Position numbers and translations under genes: made by a program. A stretch of DNA of 63,460 nt from Candidatus Aminicenantota bacterium (GTDB lineage Bacteria; Acidobacteriota; Aminicenantia; JAMOAD01), in NCBI GenBank assembly GCA_027067555.1, contig JAMOVU010000070.1, positions 1-63,460 of the forward strand, in the 5' to 3' direction. The notes beneath the pieces were generated by a model. It saw only the letters and a program-made list of their open reading frames with translations, ran no database searches and had not been told where the DNA came from. This document shows positions 9,278 to 18,800 of the stretch, one piece after another. Numbering within the stretch: position 1 is the first letter of the stretch; every line of letters begins with the position of its first letter.

Positions 9278-10585
9278 ATGGCAACAAAGAAGATTAAAGA
9301 AGAAATTGATGAAAAAAATTTGTTGACCCTTGCGGAACTTGAAAAAAAATCCCTTGCACAACTTCAAAAAATCGCAAAGGAGATGAAAATAACAGGAATC
9401 TCCTTTTTGAAGAAGCAGGATTTAGCTTTCAAAATTTTAGAAGCTCAGGCAAAGGCGAATGGATATTTGTTTGCAGAGGGAGTACTGGAAATTCTACAGG
9501 AAGGATACGGATTTCTGAGATTTCCCGAATATGCCTATCTTCCAAGTTCAGACGATATCTATGTATCCCCTTCTCAAATAAGAAAATTTGACCTCCGAAT
9601 GGGAGATACTATTTCCGGTTGGGTAAGACCTCCAAGAGAAGGAGAAAAGTATCTTGCTCTTATAAAACTTGATGCAATAAACTTTCTCCCTGTTGAACAG
9701 GCAGTCAAAATGAGAGAGGGAATAAAATTTGAACAATTAACCCCCCTCTATCCCTATGAAAAAATACAGCTTGAAACAGATAGAAATAATATTTCGGCAA
9801 GAGTAATGGATCTTTTAACTCCCATAGGAAAAGGACAAAGAGGTCTTATAGTTGCTGCTCCCAGAACGGGAAAAACAATGCTACTTCAAACAATAGCAAA
9901 ATCCATTGAATTAAATCATCCGGAAATGATGATTATTGTTCTTCTCATTGACGAAAGACCAGAAGAAGTTACAGATATGGAAAGAAATGTTAAAGGAGAG
10001 GTAATAGCATCCACATTTGATGAACATCCTTCAAGGCATGTTAAAGTAGCTGATATGGTAATAGAAAAAGCCAAAAGGCTTGTTGAACATAAAAAAGATG
10101 TGGTTATTTTGCTTGATAGCATTACGAGACTTGCAAGAGCCCATAACTCTGTGCTTCCAACATCAAAAAGAGTAATGTCTGGAGGACTTGATGCAAACGC
10201 TCTACATAAACCTAAAAAATTCTTCGGTGCAGCACGAAAAATAGAAAACGGAGGTAGTCTTACTATTATTGCCACTGCCTTAATAGATACAGGCAGTAGA
10301 ATGGATGAGGTAATCTTCGAAGAGTTTAAAGGGACAGGAAATATGGAAATAAACCTTGACAGAAGACTTGTTGATAAAAGAGTGTTTCCGGCAATAGATA
10401 TTTTTAAATCCGGAACACGAAAAGAGGAACTATTAATACCAAAAGAGGACTTAAACAGAATCTGGATTTTAAGAAAGGTCCTTTCCCAATTAAATGAGGT
10501 AGAGGCGATGGAGTTATTGGTGGAAAAAATTAAAAAAACTAAAACGAACAAAGAATTTCTTAATTCAATGTCCAAAAGCCTTTAA
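9278..10585 (+). CDS. rho: Transcription termination factor Rho
   Basis: Hexameric RNA-dependent helicase that ends transcription. It has an N-terminal Rho_N helical domain ([14 protein letters not shown]), a cold-shock-like RNA-binding domain ([14 protein letters not shown]) and an ATPase core. The P-loop, near residues 192-200, reads AAPRTGKT where most Rho proteins have [20 protein letters not shown] and the Q/R-loop region are intact. The 435-residue length lacks the long insert seen in some high-GC phyla. Rho matters here because the window shows only one strong intrinsic terminator and several nearly abutting convergent genes. Confidence 0.97.
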   Translation: MATKKIKEEIDEKNLLTLAELEKKSLAQLQKIAKEMKITGISFLKKQDLAFKILEAQAKANGYLFAEGVLEILQEGYGFLRFPEYAYLPSSDDIYVSPSQIRKFDLRMGDTISGWVRPPREGEKYLALIKLDAINFLPVEQAVKMREGIKFEQLTPLYPYEKIQLETDRNNISARVMDLLTPIGKGQRGLIVAAPRTGKTMLLQTIAKSIELNHPEMMIIVLLIDERPEEVTDMERNVKGEVIASTFDEHPSRHVKVADMVIEKAKRLVEHKKDVVILLDSITRLARAHNSVLPTSKRVMSGGLDANALHKPKKFFGAARKIENGGSLTIIATALIDTGSRMDEVIFEEFKGTGNMEINLDRRLVDKRVFPAIDIFKSGTRKEELLIPKEDLNRIWILRKVLSQLNEVEAMELLVEKIKKTKTNKEFLNSMSKSL

Positions 10586-10614
10586 CATTTTTAATACTCT
10601 TTAAGGAGGTCAAC

Positions 10615-11556
10615 ATGTTCAAAATAGCAGTGGTAGCCATAGGAGGAAATGCTCTTTCTGATGGGAACACTCCTGCTGAAGAGCAATTAAAGAGAGCCTA
10701 TCAAGCAGCCAAACTTATAGAAATCCTTTATAATGAAGGGTTTAAGGTAGTGGTTGTTCACGGAAATGGACCTCAAGTTGGGATGGCATACTTAAGACAA
10801 TTGGCAGGATTGAAAGAAAATATCCATCCTCTTAATTTAGCCTTATGTGATGCTCTAACCCAAGCTGAAATAGGAACAATGCTTGAGCTTGCAATAATAA
10901 ACACTATAAATAAAAAAAACCCTGACTTCGAAGTCCTGACAATAGTTAGCCAGGTGGAAGTCCTTGAGGATGATCCTGGATTTAAGCACCCTTCAAAACC
11001 TGTGGGACCATTTTATACAAAAGAAGAGTTAAATGAGATAAAAGAAAGATTTCCTGATTGGATAATGAAAGAGGATTCAGGAAGAGGATACAGAAGAGTT
11101 GTACCTTCCCCAAAACCAATTAAGGTTTTCGCTTCTCATATAATCAAGGATGCTTTTAAAAAGGCGGATGTGATAATAGCCGGAGGCGGTGGTGGAATTC
11201 CAGTGGTAAGAAAAGAGGATAATACTTTTGAGTTGGTAGATGCTGTTATTGACAAGGATAGAACAGCTTCCCTAATAGCAAAAGACATAGGAGCCACTCA
11301 CTTTTTCCTTTTGACAGGTGTTCCCCATGTATTAATTAACTTTGGAAAAGAGAATGAAGAAATAATATACAAAATGAGTGTAGCCCAGGCTAAAAAATAC
11401 CTTGAAGAAGGTCAATTCCCTGAAGGTTCAATGGGCCCAAAAATTGAGGCTTCAATAGATTTTGTGGAGTATACTTCCAATGAAGCAATTATTACAAATG
11501 CTCAAAATATTCTTAAAGCCCTCAAAGGGGAAGAGGGTACACGCATTTTTAAATAA
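10615..11556 (+). CDS. arcC: Carbamate kinase
   Basis: Transfers phosphate between carbamoyl phosphate and ADP. This usually makes ATP at the end of arginine, citrulline or agmatine breakdown. Landmarks are the N-terminal AVVAIGGNAL, VVVHGNGPQVG, the AGGGGGIPV loop and AVIDKDRTASLIA, with a normal length of 313. It starts after a good AAGGAGGT site, 29 bases behind rho. No arginine deiminase or ornithine carbamoyltransferase lies next to it. It may instead serve another carbamoyl phosphate source, or run towards carbamoyl phosphate in a cell that also has carAB. Confidence 0.94.
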   Translation: MFKIAVVAIGGNALSDGNTPAEEQLKRAYQAAKLIEILYNEGFKVVVVHGNGPQVGMAYLRQLAGLKENIHPLNLALCDALTQAEIGTMLELAIINTINKKNPDFEVLTIVSQVEVLEDDPGFKHPSKPVGPFYTKEELNEIKERFPDWIMKEDSGRGYRRVVPSPKPIKVFASHIIKDAFKKADVIIAGGGGGIPVVRKEDNTFELVDAVIDKDRTASLIAKDIGATHFFLLTGVPHVLINFGKENEEIIYKMSVAQAKKYLEEGQFPEGSMGPKIEASIDFVEYTSNEAIITNAQNILKALKGEEGTRIFK

Positions 11557-11564
11557 ACCAAAGA

Positions 11565-13346
11565 ATGAAAGAGATCGGCACAGTTGAGTTTAAAGAAATT
11601 TTAAAGAATGGGATAGAGCACCTTATCTCAGATAAGCAAACCTTAAATGATATTAATGTATATCCCGTACCCGATGGAGATACGGGAGACAATTTAGTAA
11701 ATACATTTCTCCCTGTTTTAAATATAATAGATTCAATAAACGAAGAGAATATAGATAGTTTCACAGCTGAAGTTTCTTCTCACCTCTTAATCTCCGCAAA
11801 GGGAAATTCCGGCGTAATTTTCTCGCAATTTTTTTTCAGCTTTGCAAAGGCGATAAAAGGTAAAAAAACACTTAATCCGAAAGAATTTGCGGAAGCAATG
11901 GACATTGCAGTAAAAGAGCTTTACCAATCTCTAAGTAATCCAAAGGAAGGTACTATTCTAACAGTTATCAGAGAAACCGCAGAAGCATTTAAAAAAGAAG
12001 CTGAAGAAGAGGAGCTTTTTGGTTCTATTTTTGAAAATGTAGTTGAAAAAGCAAAGGAAATTGTTGAAAAGACAAAAGACATGTTACCCTCCTTAAAAAA
12101 AGCCAATGTAGTTGACTCCGGAGGGTTGGGCTTTTTTCTATTTTTAAAGGGAATGGCAAATTCTTTAAAAAAGGGAAAGGAAAGATTAGTTACAATCTCT
12201 AAAAAATATTTAAACATTATAAAAACAAAGGTTGCAAAAGAGCCTACCTATGCTTACTGCTGTCAATGGACAGTCAAACCACAGGAAAAAAATAAGGATT
12301 TTTTCAAAGACTTAATTAAAGACCATGGAGATTCAATTGTAATTTCTGGAGGAGAAGATTTTTTAAATATTCATATCCATACGGATAATCCTGAAAAAAT
12401 TGAAGAGATTATAACACCTTATGTAAAAGAGATTATCTCAAGAAAAATTGATAATTTAAAAAAACAGGTAAAAAGCTTTAAAAAAAAGGAGATTGGAATT
12501 GTTATAGACTCTTCCGTTGATATACCGGAAAGTTTATTGATTGAAGAAGGAATAGAGAGAGTTCCCGTTCAAATTGCCATAGAGGGTCAATTTTACAAAG
12601 ATTACATTGACATAAACAAGGAAGAAATTATCGAGAAAATTTACAAGAACAAAAATCTTGAACTTAAAACATCACAACCGGCAATAGGGGATTTTAAAAA
12701 AGCCTATGAAAAAGCCCTTGAAAAAGCAAAAAAAATCCTTGTTATCACATTAACATCAGGACATAGCGGTACATATAAGACCGCTGAAATGGCTAAATCT
12801 CTCGTTGAAGGTGGGGAAGAGAAAATCATAGTATTTGATACTAAAAATCTATCGGGAGGAGCAGCTCTCTTTGTTTACAAAGCTCTTGAATTAATAAAAA
12901 AGGGAGAAAAAATCGAAAAAATCGTCGAAATTCTTACTAAAAAAAGAGATAATATAATTTCTTTTATCTATTTGAAAAATTTGGATTATCTTGTGAAAGG
13001 AGGAAGAGCGCCCAAAATTGCTGGAATTCTTGCAAAAATACTAAAACTTCATCCGATTCTCTTTGTAAACAAAGAAGGAAAACTTGAAAAGAGCTTTTTT
13101 ATTTTCGGCAAAAAATCACCGGAAAAAAAAGTTTTTAAAAGATTTTTAAACAAGATTGATCACCAAAAAAAATATCTCATTGAAATCAATTATGGAATAA
13201 ATAAAGAAACTGCCAATATTTTCAAAAAACTCATCGAAGACGCCAATTTAAAAATTTCCCAACTTTATTCAGAGCAGGCTACCGCAACATTATGTGTCCA
13301 TGCAGGACCTTATGCTTTTGGAATTTTTGCAATGGAAGATAATTAA
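11565..13346 (+). CDS. Fatty-acid kinase fused to its lipid carrier (DhaL/FakA + DegV/FakB)
   Basis: A 593-residue fusion. Residues about 1-200 are a DhaL-type kinase domain with the metal/ATP motif YPVPDGDTGDNL and SAKGNSGVIFSQ. Residues about 220-300 match the FakA linker (YCCQWTV, IHIHTDNPEKI). From about 305 a full DegV domain follows: VIDSSVDIP, TSQPAIGDF, TLTSGHSGTYKTA and KGGRAPKIAGILAK. In Firmicutes, FakA phosphorylates fatty acids carried by a separate DegV protein, FakB. Here a DegV with intact lipid-site motifs seems to replace the usual FakA C-terminal domain. Acyl-phosphate synthesis from outside fatty acids is inferred. The gene starts 8 bases after arcC with a weak ribosome site. 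Confidence 0.85.
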   Translation: MKEIGTVEFKEILKNGIEHLISDKQTLNDINVYPVPDGDTGDNLVNTFLPVLNIIDSINEENIDSFTAEVSSHLLISAKGNSGVIFSQFFFSFAKAIKGKKTLNPKEFAEAMDIAVKELYQSLSNPKEGTILTVIRETAEAFKKEAEEEELFGSIFENVVEKAKEIVEKTKDMLPSLKKANVVDSGGLGFFLFLKGMANSLKKGKERLVTISKKYLNIIKTKVAKEPTYAYCCQWTVKPQEKNKDFFKDLIKDHGDSIVISGGEDFLNIHIHTDNPEKIEEIITPYVKEIISRKIDNLKKQVKSFKKKEIGIVIDSSVDIPESLLIEEGIERVPVQIAIEGQFYKDYIDINKEEIIEKIYKNKNLELKTSQPAIGDFKKAYEKALEKAKKILVITLTSGHSGTYKTAEMAKSLVEGGEEKIIVFDTKNLSGGAALFVYKALELIKKGEKIEKIVEILTKKRDNIISFIYLKNLDYLVKGGRAPKIAGILAKILKLHPILFVNKEGKLEKSFFIFGKKSPEKKVFKRFLNKIDHQKKYLIEINYGINKETANIFKKLIEDANLKISQLYSEQATATLCVHAGPYAFGIFAMEDN

Positions 13347-13376
13347 AATTTCAGTTTTTTATAAAAATTTTCCAAC

Positions 13377-13405
13377 TTGAAGATATCACCGGTTTATCTT
13401 ACAAT
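13377..13405 (+). promoter_or_regulatory. Promoter of the GAF-SpoIIE phosphatase gene
   Basis: TTGAAG (13377-13382), 17 bases and TACAAT (13400-13405). The TTG has the look of a far-upstream start codon in frame with the gene, but it is better read as a -35 box. Transcription would start near 13412, upstream of the real ATG. Confidence 0.65.
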
Positions 13406-13453
13406 AAAAAATAAGGAAAAAAAATGGAAGGGTTTACAAAAAAAATATTTCAA

Positions 13454-13460
13454 AGAGGGG
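13454..13460 (+). promoter_or_regulatory. Shine-Dalgarno site that decides the phosphatase start
   Basis: AGAGGGG ends 3 bases before the ATG at 13464. The upstream in-frame TTG at 13377 has no such site and overlaps a promoter -35 box. Confidence 0.6.
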
Positions 13461-13463
13461 ATA

Positions 13464-14792
13464 ATGAAAATTAATTTTAAGAGCAGAAAAGACAAGTGTA
13501 AAGAAAAAGTTAAACTTCTAGAAAAAGAAAATGAAAAATTAAAAGGAATTATTCAAGAACTTTCAATTTTAAATGATATAGCAGTTGCAATAAGTTCCAC
13601 CCTTTCCCTTGAAAAAATAATAAACCTAATAGTTGACAAATGCATTAAACATTTTGAAGTTGAACAGGGAGCAATTATGCTTGTTGAAGAAAAAGCTAAA
13701 ATGGATCAACCTGCTTTATACACAATGGTACGAAGAATTGATCAAACAAATTATATAATGCCCTTCAGATTGAACGAACAATTGATAGGATGGATGCTTA
13801 AAAATACAAAACCTTTGATAATAAATGATTTTTCCACAAATCAATACTTTCAAAATACGGATTCTTCAAGATTTGTTATTCATTCCCTTTTAGCCGTTCC
13901 ATTAGTAACTAAAAACAAGATGATAGGTGTGCTTGCCCTTTTCAATAAAAAAAATAAGAAAGGGTTTACGGACGGAGATCAGAGGCTTTTGTCAATAATC
14001 GCCACAGAGTCAACACAGGTAATAGAAAATGCAAGACTTTACAAACAAGAGCAGGAGTTTAAAAGAATAAAGGAAGAGCTTAGAATGGCTTTTAAAATAC
14101 AGAGAGACCTTCTCCCGAAAGAACTACCTAAAATAAAAAATTATGAAATATCAGCTATTAATATCCCCGCAAGATCAGTAAGCGGAGATTACTATGATTT
14201 TGAAAAAGATAATAATCTTGTGCATTTTTGTCTCGGTGATGTTTCCGGGAAAGGAATGCCGGCAGCACTTTTAGCTGCAAATTTACAAGCCACTTTAAGA
14301 GGACAGGTCTTGCTCAATCCTTCTATCACAGATACTTTAAAAAACACAAACTATATCCTCTACAATAATACAAGTCCTGAAAAATTCGCCACACTTTTCT
14401 ACGGAGTTTTAGATTCTATAAAAAATGAATTAAAATATAGCAATGCAGGTCATAATCCACCTTTCTTTGTTCAAACGAATAAGAAAAAAATAAAACGACT
14501 TGAAAAGGGGGGAATGATATTAGGGATAATGGAAGATTCAGAGTATGAGGAAGATACAGTTTTCTTTGAAAAGGGAGATATAGTTCTAATCTACTCAGAT
14601 GGAATCTCAGAGGCAATGAATGAAAAAGAGGAGGAATTTGGAGAAGAAAATATTGAGAGATTCATCTCAAAAGTTACCGATAAATCTGCAAAAGAGATAG
14701 CAGAAACTCTTTTAGAAGAAGTCAAAAAATTTGTCGGAAAAACTCCCCAATCCGATGATATGACAATAATAGCGATAAAAAGAATTAACTAA
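13464..14792 (+). CDS. GAF-domain PP2C (SpoIIE/RsbU-type) phosphatase
   Basis: A cytoplasmic Ser/Thr phosphatase of about 442 residues, probably dephosphorylating a STAS-domain anti-anti-sigma factor. A short basic coiled coil comes first, then a GAF sensor domain (about 45-190), a linker ending QRDLLPKELP, and the SpoIIE-type PP2C domain. Metal-binding acids are visible in SGDYYDF (about 240), LGDVSGKGMPAALLAA (about 259), YSDGISEAMN and SDDMTIIAI. I start it at the ATG behind AGAGGGG, not at the upstream TTG, because that TTG falls in a promoter. The STAS protein at 18801 is a plausible substrate; no RsbW-type kinase is in the window. The GAF ligand is unknown. Confidence 0.9.
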   Translation: MKINFKSRKDKCKEKVKLLEKENEKLKGIIQELSILNDIAVAISSTLSLEKIINLIVDKCIKHFEVEQGAIMLVEEKAKMDQPALYTMVRRIDQTNYIMPFRLNEQLIGWMLKNTKPLIINDFSTNQYFQNTDSSRFVIHSLLAVPLVTKNKMIGVLALFNKKNKKGFTDGDQRLLSIIATESTQVIENARLYKQEQEFKRIKEELRMAFKIQRDLLPKELPKIKNYEISAINIPARSVSGDYYDFEKDNNLVHFCLGDVSGKGMPAALLAANLQATLRGQVLLNPSITDTLKNTNYILYNNTSPEKFATLFYGVLDSIKNELKYSNAGHNPPFFVQTNKKKIKRLEKGGMILGIMEDSEYEEDTVFFEKGDIVLIYSDGISEAMNEKEEEFGEENIERFISKVTDKSAKEIAETLLEEVKKFVGKTPQSDDMTIIAIKRIN

Positions 14793-14797
14793 ATTTC

Positions 14798-16297
14798 CTA
14801 CATTTCCAAAAGAGTTAAATAAAGTATTTGAGCAAGATCCTCCATAATCTCAGGAGTAATATACTCAGGTTTATCACTGCTCTTGTGGTAATTATCAAAA
14901 CCCAAAGGTATTCCATAAGTGGAAAATGAGAGAGTTGGAATACCCGCCCACATAAAATGAGCAGCATCAAGACGTGGTCTTGCTATATTATTAAAAAAGT
15001 TTGCATTTATCACCCTATGCACATACTTATCATTAGCATTTTTAATTTTTTTAAAAAGCTCCGGATAATTTTTTCCTGCTATTGCAAAAATTTTGTTTCC
15101 TCTCCCGACTCCATCAGAATTAAAACAGGCAACTATCTTTTTACCTTTCAAAGCATCAGGAGGACTTTTAACAAAATATTCAGAACCCTTGACACCCTGC
15201 TCTTCTGCACCAAAAAGAGCAAAAACCACTGTTCTCCTGGGTTTAATCGGAGACTTTGACAGAGCTTCTGCAACCCCTAAAACAACCGCATCTCCCGAAG
15301 CATTGTCATTTGCCCCGGGTACAAGATAAGGGTCCATCCCTACGTGATCAAGATGGGCACTTACGACAACTACTTCATTCTTTAATACAGGATCTGTTCC
15401 CTCAATCATACCCAATACATTATAAGCAACTCCCTCAGGATGATGCTCTGTCCTGTTTTTTATCGTCATAATTTTTCCGGTGCTGAAACTGAATGTTTTT
15501 TTTCTCTTTTTTATTCTCTCTACAACCTCTTTATGCTTATACTTCAAACCTTTAAAAAGGTCTTCCACTATACTCTTATTAATATAAGTAAGAATAAAAT
15601 CTTTAATAAACACACAATTAGGATTCGTAATATGGTAAATATAAAGCATGCCGGCAGCTCCATGAGCCTTTGCATTTTTTACTTTATACTGATGGAATGA
15701 GTATGGCCTCCATTTTTTAAACTCTTCTTCGTTTTTAGTGGAGACAGGAACCTCCCTTTCCATCATAACTATCTTTCCTTTGACATTTACACCCTTGTAA
15801 TCATCATATCCCAATTCCGGAGCTGTAATACCATATCCCACATATATAACTTCAGCCGTGACCTCACCGGTATCAGAAGTGGAACCGGGGATAAAATCCT
15901 TTTCAAGAATATAATGCTTCAAAATTTCATCCCCCCTTTTTAGCGGAATATGTAAGTAAGCTTCATCACCATCAAGAATCAGGGTATAAGGATTTTTAAA
16001 AGCTTGAAGATAGCTGCCCTTATTACCAGCCGGTTGAAGACCCCATCTTTTAAAATTTGAAATCACCCATTCTGCTGCCATATTAAAACCTTCAGTACCT
16101 GTTAATCTTCCTTTATACTTTTCACTCGCAAGTTCCTTCACATAACCAAAAAGAGTATGACTTGATATTGAGTGCATTGTCTCCAGAATTTGCTCTTCTT
16201 CTGACTGGCTTTGAGCTTCAACCCTGACAGAAAACATATAAGTAAAAATAAAAGAAAAAATTACAACAAAAATAAAGCCTTTTAAAATTTTTCTCAT
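14798..16297 (-). CDS. Secreted M28-family zinc peptidase with PA domain
   Basis: An exported aminopeptidase-like enzyme of 499 residues. A signal peptide (about 1-28, ending VRVEAQ) leads into the N-terminal lid (YKGRLTGTEGFNMAAEW). A protease-associated domain (about 110-270) follows, then the M28 catalytic core. Zinc ligands are seen in SAHLDHVG (His near 315), GANDNASGDA, the FGAEEQG acid pair and DAAHFMWAG. The substrate is probably peptides released outside the cell. AGAGGTG precedes the ATG and a separate minus-strand promoter lies upstream, so it is monocistronic. It meets the phosphatase gene tail to tail with 5 bases between the stops. Confidence 0.92.
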   Translation of the reverse strand: MRKILKGFIFVVIFSFIFTYMFSVRVEAQSQSEEEQILETMHSISSHTLFGYVKELASEKYKGRLTGTEGFNMAAEWVISNFKRWGLQPAGNKGSYLQAFKNPYTLILDGDEAYLHIPLKRGDEILKHYILEKDFIPGSTSDTGEVTAEVIYVGYGITAPELGYDDYKGVNVKGKIVMMEREVPVSTKNEEEFKKWRPYSFHQYKVKNAKAHGAAGMLYIYHITNPNCVFIKDFILTYINKSIVEDLFKGLKYKHKEVVERIKKRKKTFSFSTGKIMTIKNRTEHHPEGVAYNVLGMIEGTDPVLKNEVVVVSAHLDHVGMDPYLVPGANDNASGDAVVLGVAEALSKSPIKPRRTVVFALFGAEEQGVKGSEYFVKSPPDALKGKKIVACFNSDGVGRGNKIFAIAGKNYPELFKKIKNANDKYVHRVINANFFNNIARPRLDAAHFMWAGIPTLSFSTYGIPLGFDNYHKSSDKPEYITPEIMEDLAQILYLTLLEM

Positions 16298-16328
16298 ATC
16301 ACACCTCTTTATTAATTAACCTTTTTTA

Positions 16329-16358
16329 ATTTTATCTTTCCAATCACTTTAATGTCAA
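16329..16358 (-). promoter_or_regulatory. Promoter of the M28 peptidase gene
   Basis: On the minus strand, TTGACA (16358-16353), 18 bases and TAAAAT (16334-16329). It lies back to back with the kinase promoter, whose -35 box begins 8 bases away, so the two may compete for polymerase. Confidence 0.6.
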
Positions 16359-16365
16359 GAAAAAG

Positions 16366-16394
16366 TTGCCCCTTTTTCAAAACTTTGCTAAAAT
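16366..16394 (+). promoter_or_regulatory. Promoter of the kinase-TolB-TPR gene
   Basis: TTGCCC (16366-16371), 17 bases and TAAAAT (16389-16394), with TG one base ahead (extended -10). A leader of about 14 bases with GAGGGAAG precedes the GTG start. Confidence 0.65.
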
Positions 16395-16414
16395 TTTGAA
16401 GAGGGAAGTTTTTT

Positions 16415-18730
16415 GTGATTGAAAAGAGAGTTGGTCACTATCTTTTAATCGAAAAGATAGGTGAAGGAGGGATGGGAGTTGTCTATAAAGCTAAAGATGA
16501 AAAGTTAGACAGAATTGTTGCAATAAAATTTCTACCTCCAGAATTTTCAAAAGATAAAGAAATTAAAGCAAGGTTCCTCAGGGAAGCAAAAGCCTTATCT
16601 ATACTGGATCATCCAAATATTTGTGTTGTCCATGGGATAGATGAAACAGAGGATAAACGAGTTTATATGATCATGAATTATTATGAAGGAAAAACACTTA
16701 AAGAAAAAATTGAAAAAAAAGAAATAAAAACTAAAGAAGCAATAAATATATTCAAACAAATTGCCAAGGGGCTCTTAGCAGCCCATAAAAAGGGAATTGT
16801 CCATAGAGATATTAAACCTGCAAACATTATGATTTCTGAAGAAGGCTTAATCAAGATTCTTGATTTCGGGCTTGCCAAATTCTTAGGAGAAAGCAAACTA
16901 ACAAAAGAAAGAAGTATAATGGGTACTGTTCACTACATGTCCCCGGAACAGATAAAGGGAGAGAAAATTGATTATAGAACTGATATTTGGTCCCTTGGAG
17001 TGTTGATGTATGAAATTATAACAGGCACTCCACCATTTAAAGGAGAATACGAGCAAGCAGTCATATACTCTATTCTAAATGAAAACCCCAAGAAAATAAC
17101 AGCTATTAATAAAAAAGTTCCTGCAGAATTGGAAAAAATCATAATGAAATGTTTGGAAAAAGACCCTGAAAAAAGATATAAAGATATTAAAGCACTCTTA
17201 AAAGATTTGAATAATCTAAGCAAAATTAAAAAGAAAAGAGAAAAAAGGCCCTATCATACCCCTATCTTAATGTTAACAATACTTTTTCTCTTTATTTTTG
17301 GTATCTTAAGAATAATAGAAAAAAACAAAATCAAAGTAAACTCGAGCCACAACTCTTCCAACTCCATAGCAGTTCTACCATTTGAAGACAAAAGCCCCTT
17401 AAAAAATCAAAGCTTTTTTTGTGATGGTATGACAGAAGATATAATAATAAGACTTTCAAAAATAAAAAAACTCAAGGTAATTAATATTCTCTCTGTCCTT
17501 AGATATAAGAATGTCCAGAAAGATATAAAAAGAATAGGGAAAGAGCTGGGAGTTGAAAACATCCTGTTGGGCAGTATCAGAAAGGTGGGGACAAAGGTAA
17601 AGATAAGCGTACAATTGATAAAAGTTTCCAATAAATTCAGTCTCTGGGGAGATTCTTTCACATTTGAACTAAAAGATGTCTTTAAAGTTCAGGATAAAGT
17701 TGCAGAAAAGATTGCAAAAGCACTAAAGTACAGCATTCTTATAAAAAAAAGAGAATTTAATGAACCTAAAAATCTGGAAATTTATGAATATACTTTAAAA
17801 ACAAGAAGTTTAATTAACAAGTACCTGCTATCAAGAAATGAAGAAGATTTTAAACACTCTTTAAAAATGCTAAAGAGAATGGAAGAAATAGAGCCAACTA
17901 ATCCTAAAACATATATGTGGTACGCGTGGTGTTATCAAAATCACTATGAAATAAGTTTAGATAAAAATGATCTTAAACAGGTTATCTCAAATATTAAAAA
18001 AGCATATAAAATTAATCCCCATATAGCAGAAACTCTCGTGGGAATGGGGTGGCTCTATTTATTGAAAAAAGATTATGACAGGGCCTTTCTTTTTTTCTCC
18101 GAAGCAATAAAAAAAGAGCCTAACATGCCAGAAATTCTTCATACTTTGGGAATTTTTTACCACAGGCTCGGACTTTTCAGAAAATCGATGTTTTTCTCAA
18201 AAAAGGCGTATGAAAGAAACCCCTTTTACATTTTCACAGCTCGAATACTTGCCTCTTCATATGAAGCTCTTGGTGAATTGGAGAAAGCAAGAAAAATTTA
18301 TAAAAAGAGTATTGATTTTTTCCCAAAAAACTATTTTACTCTATTTCCATATTCTCTCTTTCTACTTAAAACCAATGAAATTGAAAAATCCAGAGCTGTT
18401 TTTTTTAAAATCCCAGAAAATCAGAAAAGAGCGAAAGAAATTTCTCAATATAAAGCTATTTTGTATGCCCTTAAAGGGGAAAAGAAGCTGGCCTTAACTT
18501 TCAATCGTTCACCCGAAGTTTACTCAATTCTGGGAATGAAAAAAGAGGCAATAAAGGAATTAAAAAAAATGGCTGGAAAAGACCGGAAATATTCCTATCT
18601 TCTCCTAATAAACAACCCTTTTCTTAATAATTTAAGAAGCGACCCGGAATTCATTTCAATATTAAATACACAAAGAAAAAAGTTTGAAAAATTGTTAAAG
18701 AAATACGGAAGTTTATCTGTACCGATTTAA
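16415..18730 (+). CDS. Membrane Ser/Thr protein kinase with TolB-like and TPR regions
   Basis: A 771-residue signalling protein. The Hanks-type kinase domain (about 9-270) has GEGGMGVVYKA at 16, Lys38, HRDIKPAN at 130 and DFGLA at 150, so it should be active. A basic stretch and one membrane helix (about 282-301) follow. After that comes a TolB/FlgO-like domain opening NSIAVLPFED (about 315-440), then TPR repeats to the end. With one helix, the TolB-TPR part should be outside the cytoplasm, probably as sensor. Similar architecture is common in Acidobacteriota and relatives. The start is GTG behind GAGGGAAG. It stands alone under its own promoter; the STAS gene follows under another. The ligand and substrates are unknown. 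Confidence 0.9.
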   Translation: MIEKRVGHYLLIEKIGEGGMGVVYKAKDEKLDRIVAIKFLPPEFSKDKEIKARFLREAKALSILDHPNICVVHGIDETEDKRVYMIMNYYEGKTLKEKIEKKEIKTKEAINIFKQIAKGLLAAHKKGIVHRDIKPANIMISEEGLIKILDFGLAKFLGESKLTKERSIMGTVHYMSPEQIKGEKIDYRTDIWSLGVLMYEIITGTPPFKGEYEQAVIYSILNENPKKITAINKKVPAELEKIIMKCLEKDPEKRYKDIKALLKDLNNLSKIKKKREKRPYHTPILMLTILFLFIFGILRIIEKNKIKVNSSHNSSNSIAVLPFEDKSPLKNQSFFCDGMTEDIIIRLSKIKKLKVINILSVLRYKNVQKDIKRIGKELGVENILLGSIRKVGTKVKISVQLIKVSNKFSLWGDSFTFELKDVFKVQDKVAEKIAKALKYSILIKKREFNEPKNLEIYEYTLKTRSLINKYLLSRNEEDFKHSLKMLKRMEEIEPTNPKTYMWYAWCYQNHYEISLDKNDLKQVISNIKKAYKINPHIAETLVGMGWLYLLKKDYDRAFLFFSEAIKKEPNMPEILHTLGIFYHRLGLFRKSMFFSKKAYERNPFYIFTARILASSYEALGELEKARKIYKKSIDFFPKNYFTLFPYSLFLLKTNEIEKSRAVFFKIPENQKRAKEISQYKAILYALKGEKKLALTFNRSPEVYSILGMKKEAIKELKKMAGKDRKYSYLLLINNPFLNNLRSDPEFISILNTQRKKFEKLLKKYGSLSVPI

Positions 18731-18744
18731 ACAATAAATGAGCC

Positions 18745-18773
18745 TTGAAATTACATACCTTTTGTGGTAAATT
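18745..18773 (+). promoter_or_regulatory. Promoter of the STAS gene and following operon
   Basis: TTGAAA (18745-18750), 17 bases and TAAATT (18768-18773), with TG one base upstream of the -10 box. A leader of about 20 bases contains GGAGGT. Confidence 0.6.
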
Positions 18774-18790
18774 TTTAATATACTAATATT

Positions 18791-18796
18791 GGAGGT
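18791..18796 (+). promoter_or_regulatory. Shine-Dalgarno site that decides the STAS start
   Basis: GGAGGT ends 4 bases before the ATG at 18801. A TTG overlapping this site is in frame four codons earlier, but would place the ribosome site inside the coding region. Confidence 0.65.
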
Positions 18797-18800
18797 TAGA

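Noticed and set aside
9916-10575. 219-codon minus-strand open frame antisense to rho
   Set aside because: Rho is unmistakable on the plus strand; the antisense frame shows low-complexity Ser/Ile/Leu bias typical of shadow frames.
13377-13463. TTG-initiated N-terminal extension of the GAF-SpoIIE phosphatase
   Set aside because: The TTG is the -35 box of a 17-spaced promoter and lacks a ribosome site; AGAGGGG supports the later ATG.
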